Below are positions 60,402 through 64,000 of a stretch of 64,000 bases of DNA, piece after piece. Origin of the DNA: Natronomonas salinimetallica. Lineage in GTDB: Archaea > Halobacteriota > Halobacteria > Halobacteriales > Haloarculaceae. Every line of letters begins with the position of its first letter. The first letter of the stretch is position 1. Under the pieces are notes generated by a model. That model saw only the letters and a list, made by a program, of their open reading frames with translations. It did not search any database and was not told where the DNA came from. The stretch covers positions 1 through 64,000 of the forward strand of contig NZ_JACDNQ010000002.1 in assembly GCF_013839515.1 (NCBI RefSeq). The letters are read 5' to 3'. Made by a program: the position numbers and the translations under genes.

Positions 60402-60422
60402 CCGGCGCGTGCCCGCGACGAA

Positions 60423-60759
60423 TCAGCCCAGCGTGTCCGGGCGAAGCCCCGCTCGCGCTTCGACCATCGAGTCCCCGGCGGGGATCCCGCGATAGCCGAC
60501 GATCCCTTCGACCCCGCAGCCGTCGAAAAGGATCGGGACGAACGGCCAGTTGGCGACGAGCCGGTCGCCGTCGACGCGGGCGAACACCGTCCCGTCGTCG
60601 ACGATAACCGTCCGGACACCGGTCTCTATAGTAGAGATCGGAAGACAATACACACTCGGCCGCACGCCGGAACCGATCGTCATTCGGTACGACGACCGCG
60701 AACTCGTCGGGGCCTGGACCGTACGTCCGAACGACCGGGTCGGCGTCCGGCGTCTCCAT
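60423..60759 (-). pseudogene. Frameshifted haloarchaeal gene of unknown function
   Basis: Two reading frames share one protein. From ATG 60759 the frame reads METPDADPVVRTYGPGPDEF and on to CVLSSDLYYRD, then turns into arginine-rich nonsense. A second frame picks up about there as RTVIVDDGTVFARVDGDRL and runs to a natural stop at 60423 (ARAGLRPDTLG). A one-base indel near 60610-60640 joins them into about 112 residues. Both halves have protein-like composition, which shadows here do not. It is either a mutated gene or a base error. I do not recognise the family. Confidence 0.6.
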
Positions 60760-60841
60760 ACCCTCCGTTGGACGGCGACCGGTTTGAGCGTTCGGGGGCC
60801 GAACACGCCACCGTCAAGGGGGTGCTCGGAGTAGGGGGGAT

Positions 60842-61531
60842 ATGGCACGGCCGGTCACCGAGGCTGTCACGCTGCTCGACGTCGCGTGGCCGGAGCCGAT
60901 CGGCGCGAACGCGTATCTGGTCGACGACGGCGAGGTGACGCTCGTCGACGCCGGCGTTCCGCTTCCACGCCGCTCCCTCTCCGACGAGATACGGGCCGCC
61001 GGCTACGCCACCGGGGAGATCGACCGCGTCCTCTTGACCCACTACGACATCGACCACGTCGGCGGACTGGCACGCGTCGACCTCGACGCCCCGATCTATC
61101 TCGGTGCCCTCGATCGCCGTCTCGTCCGCCGATCGTGGTCGCCACCGTGGAGCCACCACAAGGGGGCCTTCCACCGACTCGTCCGCCGGGTGTACTCGCT
61201 TTCTGGGGTCGACCTCCGGGGCGTCTCGGACGGCGACCGGATCGGTGGGTTTCTCGCGTATCACACCCCCGGACACAACCCCGGACACACGGTGTATCTC
61301 CACCCCGAATCGGGAGCCGCGATGCTCGGCGATCTCGTCTGGAACACGTCCGGGGCGTTCGTCTCCCCCCCGTGGATCGACTCCTACGACACCGGCCGAA
61401 TCGCCGACAGCATCGACCGGATCGCCGAGGAGCGCTTCGAAGCCGCCTGTATGGGGCATGGGGAACCGGTTCCCGCAGGCGGACGGGACGCCCTCCGAGC
61501 GCTCGCAGCCGAGTTGGCGGGTCGGTCGTGA
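60842..61531 (+). CDS. MBL-fold metallo-hydrolase
   Basis: A 229-residue metallo-beta-lactamase fold protein. The first metal motif reads LLTHYDIDHVGG, H-x-D-x-D-H instead of the usual H-x-H-x-D-H, so one metal ligand is changed from His to Asp. TPGHNPGHTVY, LGDLVWN and CMGHGEPV provide the remaining ligands. The closest known types are glyoxalase II-like and persulfide dioxygenase-like hydrolases; the substrate is unknown. It precedes the ybaK gene by 103 bp. Confidence 0.85.
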   Translation: MARPVTEAVTLLDVAWPEPIGANAYLVDDGEVTLVDAGVPLPRRSLSDEIRAAGYATGEIDRVLLTHYDIDHVGGLARVDLDAPIYLGALDRRLVRRSWSPPWSHHKGAFHRLVRRVYSLSGVDLRGVSDGDRIGGFLAYHTPGHNPGHTVYLHPESGAAMLGDLVWNTSGAFVSPPWIDSYDTGRIADSIDRIAEERFEAACMGHGEPVPAGGRDALRALAAELAGRS

Positions 61532-61634
61532 TCGGGCAAGCCGTCGGGAGACCGTGGCCCGAGCCGGGACCGGGGGCGGATCGGCCGTATCAAAAACCGT
61601 GACGTTGAAGCGCCCCGACGGTACACTCGGCGGT

Positions 61635-62111
61635 ATGCACCCACGCGCCGAGGCGTTCAAGCGGCGAGCACACGCGGAGTACGGTATCGAAGTCGACGTC
61701 CACGAATTCCCCGAGGGGACGAAAACCGCCGCCGAGGCGGCCGAGGCGGTCGGATGTTCCCTCGAGCAGATCGCCAGTGGGATCGTCCTCTCGGCCGACG
61801 ACGGGTTGATCGTCTCCGTCACGAGCGGTGCGAACCGCGTGAGCACGGCGAAGATCGCCGCCCTGGTCGGCGTCGGCGAGTCCGGGATCTCGATGGGCGA
61901 CGCCGCGGAGATCAAGGAGACGCTCGGATGGTCCATCGGCGGCGTTCCGCCGTTCTGTCACGATACCGACGTCCCGGTATTCGTCGACGAGACGCTATCG
62001 GGCTTTGAGGCGGTGTGGGCCGCCGCCGGTACGCCGGAGGCCGTCTTTTCGATTTCCCCCGAGCGGCTCGTCGAGGCCGCCGATGCGACCGTCGCCGACG
62101 TCCGCGAGTGA
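61635..62111 (+). CDS. YbaK/ProX-type aminoacyl-tRNA deacylase
   Basis: A 158-residue single-domain trans-editing protein that hydrolyses mischarged tRNA (typically Cys- or Ala-tRNA-Pro). VTSGANRVSTAKIAAL (about 66-81) includes the conserved lysine, and GWSIGGVPPFCH (about 101-112) is the G-x-x-x-G-G-x-x-P-x-x-x motif of the family. ATG 61635 begins MHPRAEAFKRR. It may share a transcript with the upstream MBL gene. Confidence 0.9.
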   Translation: MHPRAEAFKRRAHAEYGIEVDVHEFPEGTKTAAEAAEAVGCSLEQIASGIVLSADDGLIVSVTSGANRVSTAKIAALVGVGESGISMGDAAEIKETLGWSIGGVPPFCHDTDVPVFVDETLSGFEAVWAAAGTPEAVFSISPERLVEAADATVADVRE

Positions 62112-62280
62112 GCGATTGTACGGACTGTCCGGGCCGCGTCCCGACGAGGGTGTTATCCGCTGTACTGACGATTCCGCCGTATTGGGGGTCGGTCACACGA
62201 CGCTGCATCCACGGAAACGTGGTGTTATATCTGGTTGAACTACTACCAATCATTACTATTTGAACGGGTTTCGAAGGGGC

Positions 62281-62316
62281 AATATTAATATGTCCTGGGG
62301 TATATTTCATAAATAT
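62281..62316 (+). promoter_or_regulatory. znuA promoter and operator-like dyad
   Basis: AATATTAATATG around 62281-62292 is a TATA-type box with a perfect ATATTAATAT palindrome, about 28 nt before the znuA ATG (62315), so the mRNA is leaderless. A second dyad, ATATTT-CAT-AAATAT (62302-62316), overlaps the transcription start and start codon, where a metal-dependent repressor could block initiation. Confidence 0.5.
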
Positions 62317-63358
62317 GGTCGACACGACGCGACGGCAGTTACTCACGGCGACGGCCGGGGTGGGCGGTATCGGGCTGTTTGCCGGCTGTATCGGTAGCGA
62401 TGCGGGTACCGACAGCGCACCGGCGACCGGATCCGCCGATCGGGGGACGACCGCACAGGCGTCGTTTTTCGTCTTTGGCGACATCACCCAACAGATCGCC
62501 GGTGACGCTGCCACGGCGGAACTGCTGGTACCGGTCGGGCAACACGGCCACGGGTGGGAGCCGGGTCCGAACGTCCGTCAAGCGATCTACGAGGCGGACC
62601 TCTTCGTGCATGGCATGGAGAGCTTCCAGCCGTGGGTCGACACGATCGTCCGGGATCTCTCGGCCGACGGGGCCGGCGTGACGACGCTGGACATCGGTCG
62701 CGGGGTCGACCTGCTCGAAGCCGGTGGCGACGACGAGCACACCGACGACGAGCACACCGACGACGAGCACACCGACGACGAGCACACCGACGACGAGCAC
62801 ACCGACGACGAGCACGATCGCGGGTCGGTGGATCCACACTTCTGGATGGACCCGCTCCGCGTGAAGGAGGCCGCCGAGACCGTCCGTGAAGGCCTGATCG
62901 ACGCCGACCCCGACAGCGCGGACACGTACGCCGACAACACTGCGCGGTTTCGGACGGAGCTCGATGCCCTCCACGGGCGAGCCGAATCGATCGTTGCGGA
63001 CGCCGGCACGGAGACGATACTCGTGGCGGGTCACAACTCGCTGCGGTATTTCGGGGACCGGTATGGCATCAACGTCGAATCGCTGACCGGCGTCTCCCCG
63101 GACGACATCCCGACGCCCAGGGACATCGAACGGGCCCAGTCGATCATCGACGACCACGACCTCCAGTACGTCTGTGCCGATCCGCTGGAGTCACAGCGGG
63201 CTGCCGACCAACTCGTCGCGGAAACCGACGTCGAGGACGTGCTCGATCTGACGGCGATGCCCGGGTTGACCGAGGCCTGGGAGTCAAAAGGCTGGGGCTA
63301 CGTCGACGTCATGGAGAACGTAAACCTTCCAACGCTGGAACGCGCACTGAACGCATAA
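62315..63358 (+). CDS. znuA: Zinc/manganese ABC transporter substrate-binding lipoprotein
   Basis: A 347-residue cluster A-I (ZnuA/TroA-like) binding protein. Tat-type signal with lipobox: TRRQLLTATAG then GLFAGCIG. Metal ligands fit the family: GQHGHGWEPGPN (first His), DPHFWMDP (second His), VAGHNSLRYF (third His). A D-E-H-T-D tandem loop at about 140-167 precedes the second His, a zinc-sequestering loop in ZnuA proteins. First gene of a metal importer operon; the stop overlaps the ABC ATPase start by 1 base. Confidence 0.92.
   Translation: MVDTTRRQLLTATAGVGGIGLFAGCIGSDAGTDSAPATGSADRGTTAQASFFVFGDITQQIAGDAATAELLVPVGQHGHGWEPGPNVRQAIYEADLFVHGMESFQPWVDTIVRDLSADGAGVTTLDIGRGVDLLEAGGDDEHTDDEHTDDEHTDDEHTDDEHTDDEHDRGSVDPHFWMDPLRVKEAAETVREGLIDADPDSADTYADNTARFRTELDALHGRAESIVADAGTETILVAGHNSLRYFGDRYGINVESLTGVSPDDIPTPRDIERAQSIIDDHDLQYVCADPLESQRAADQLVAETDVEDVLDLTAMPGLTEAWESKGWGYVDVMENVNLPTLERALNA
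62732..62815 (+). repeat. 15-bp tandem repeat coding the His-rich loop of znuA
   Basis: The unit GACGAGCACACCGAC (residues DEHTD) occurs five times in a row (62732-62806) plus a partial sixth, all identical. It codes for the metal-binding loop of ZnuA. Confidence 0.92.
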
Positions 63359-64000
63359 TGGGTCTTATCGAGGTTCAAAACGTCTCGTTCGCCTACTCCG
63401 ACCGCCCCGTGGTCGACGACGTCTCTCTCACTGTCGAGGCCGGGGAGTTCTTGGGGCTCGTGGGGCCGAACGGATCGGGAAAGACTACCTTGCTCGAGTT
63501 GATGATCGGCCTCCGAAAGCCGGACCGGGGGTCGGTCCGGCTGTTCGGCGAGCCGGCACACGCGTCGGCCGAGCGCGATCGGGTCGGGTTCGTCCCGCAG
63601 AACGTCGGCGACACGACCGGGGAGATGCCGGTGACAGTGCGGGAAGTCGTCCGCATGGGTCGGTATCCCCACCGGCTCATCGGCCGTTTCCGTGACGCCG
63701 ACCGGACCGCCGTTACCGACGCACTGCGCCGTGTCGATATCACGGACCTCGCCGACCGACGGGTCGGCCGGCTCTCGGGTGGCCAACGACAACGGGTCTT
63801 CATCGCCCGCGCGCTGGCGGCCGACGCCGACCTGTTGGCCCTCGATGAGCCCACCGTCGGTGTCGACGCGGAGTCACGCGAGGCTTTTTATACGCTGCTG
63901 CAGGAACTGAACGACGAGGGGATCACAATCATCCTGATCGAACACGACATCGGCGTCGTTACGACCCACGCGTCCGAGATCGCCTGTCTCAACCGGGAGC
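63358..64000 (+). CDS. znuC: Zinc/manganese ABC transporter ATP-binding protein (cut by window end)
   Basis: The ABC ATPase of the same importer; the window ends after 214 codons, near the C-terminus. Walker A is GPNGSGKTTLLEL (about 37-49), the Q-loop GFVPQN (about 81-86), the signature RLSGGQRQRVFIARAL (about 139-154), Walker B LLALDEPTVGVD (about 160-171), and H-loop LIEHDIG. The TAATG overlap with znuA indicates translational coupling. A permease gene would be expected next. Confidence 0.92.
   Translation, partial: MGLIEVQNVSFAYSDRPVVDDVSLTVEAGEFLGLVGPNGSGKTTLLELMIGLRKPDRGSVRLFGEPAHASAERDRVGFVPQNVGDTTGEMPVTVREVVRMGRYPHRLIGRFRDADRTAVTDALRRVDITDLADRRVGRLSGGQRQRVFIARALAADADLLALDEPTVGVDAESREAFYTLLQELNDEGITIILIEHDIGVVTTHASEIACLNRE

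Noticed and set aside
1-64000. tRNA or rRNA genes, prophage, integrase
   Set aside because: No T-arm GTTCRAATC with matching acceptor stem, no rRNA core sequence and no integrase, capsid or terminase reading frame was found by eye; a tRNA could still be missed without a scan.

Overview
The window comes from a haloarchaeon (class Halobacteria). The signs are a GC-rich genome, strongly acidic proteins, TATA boxes about 26 nt upstream of start codons (leaderless transcripts), a geranylgeranyl reductase for archaeal lipids, ribosomal protein L37e beside an archaeal Sm-like protein, and several families I know only from haloarchaea. I cannot name the genus. No rRNA, tRNA, CRISPR array, intact transposase or prophage was seen. 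It reads as ordinary chromosome with a few repeat-rich spots.

Layout. 1-717: gene-free, with a possible IS1341-type right-end scar and copy 1 of a 114-bp element whose second copy lies inverted at 30485-30598. 718-9800: a pilus locus, with a secretion ATPase, a two-domain TadC/PilC-like membrane protein and six small proteins that each carry a prepilin-like R-[GA]-[QV] N-terminus. 9998-14282: an aminotransferase coupled to an Lrp/AsnC regulator, a tiny HTH protein, geranylgeranyl reductase and a lipid-anchored HiPIP-like protein. 14365-22051: the stress/kinase module PrkA-PrkA-YeaH(DUF444)-SpoVR in one tight operon. 22453-25941: a RIO-like kinase, purF, rpl37e and lsm. 26281-29367: an SRAP DNA-protein crosslink sensor, MmgE/PrpD and FAH-family enzymes. 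29380-34693: four UspA proteins, hpt-like phosphoribosyltransferase, a DHH phosphoesterase and a GNAT. 34813-41994: DUF5806-like protein, pyrC, a lipoate ligase-like protein, an M23-like protein, tsr3, an NTF2-like protein, serS and an MBL hydrolase. 42119-46969: a Get3/ArsA ATPase with a small neighbour, a CobW GTPase with a His loop and several small proteins. 47079-54970: cstA, an orphan Cas4-like protein without its nuclease motifs, a sua5/redoxin/glutaredoxin-like operon, a CNNM/CorC-like protein, a PiT phosphate permease and a YigZ protein. 55074-64000: upp, a DUF5828-like protein, an ACT protein, a glutathionyl-hydroquinone reductase homologue with an in-frame TAG, a FAD oxidoreductase, a frameshifted gene, an MBL protein, YbaK and the start of a zinc/manganese ABC importer (znuA, znuC cut by the window end).

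The most unusual structure is not coding: (i) the 112/114-identical inverted pair of a short element with imperfect terminal inverted repeats; (ii) three promoter-like modules in which a TTTATATAC box is followed by a GGCCAG-centred dyad and a GTG about 26 nt downstream; (iii) a 77-nt three-way-junction fold right after the stop of the gene at 58827-59003; (iv) several in-place tandem repeats (15-bp repeats in two coding sequences, a 29-bp triplet that includes a stop codon, a 190-bp GGGGAC-type tract with G-quadruplex potential). Family assignments are from memory of motifs; no database was searched.
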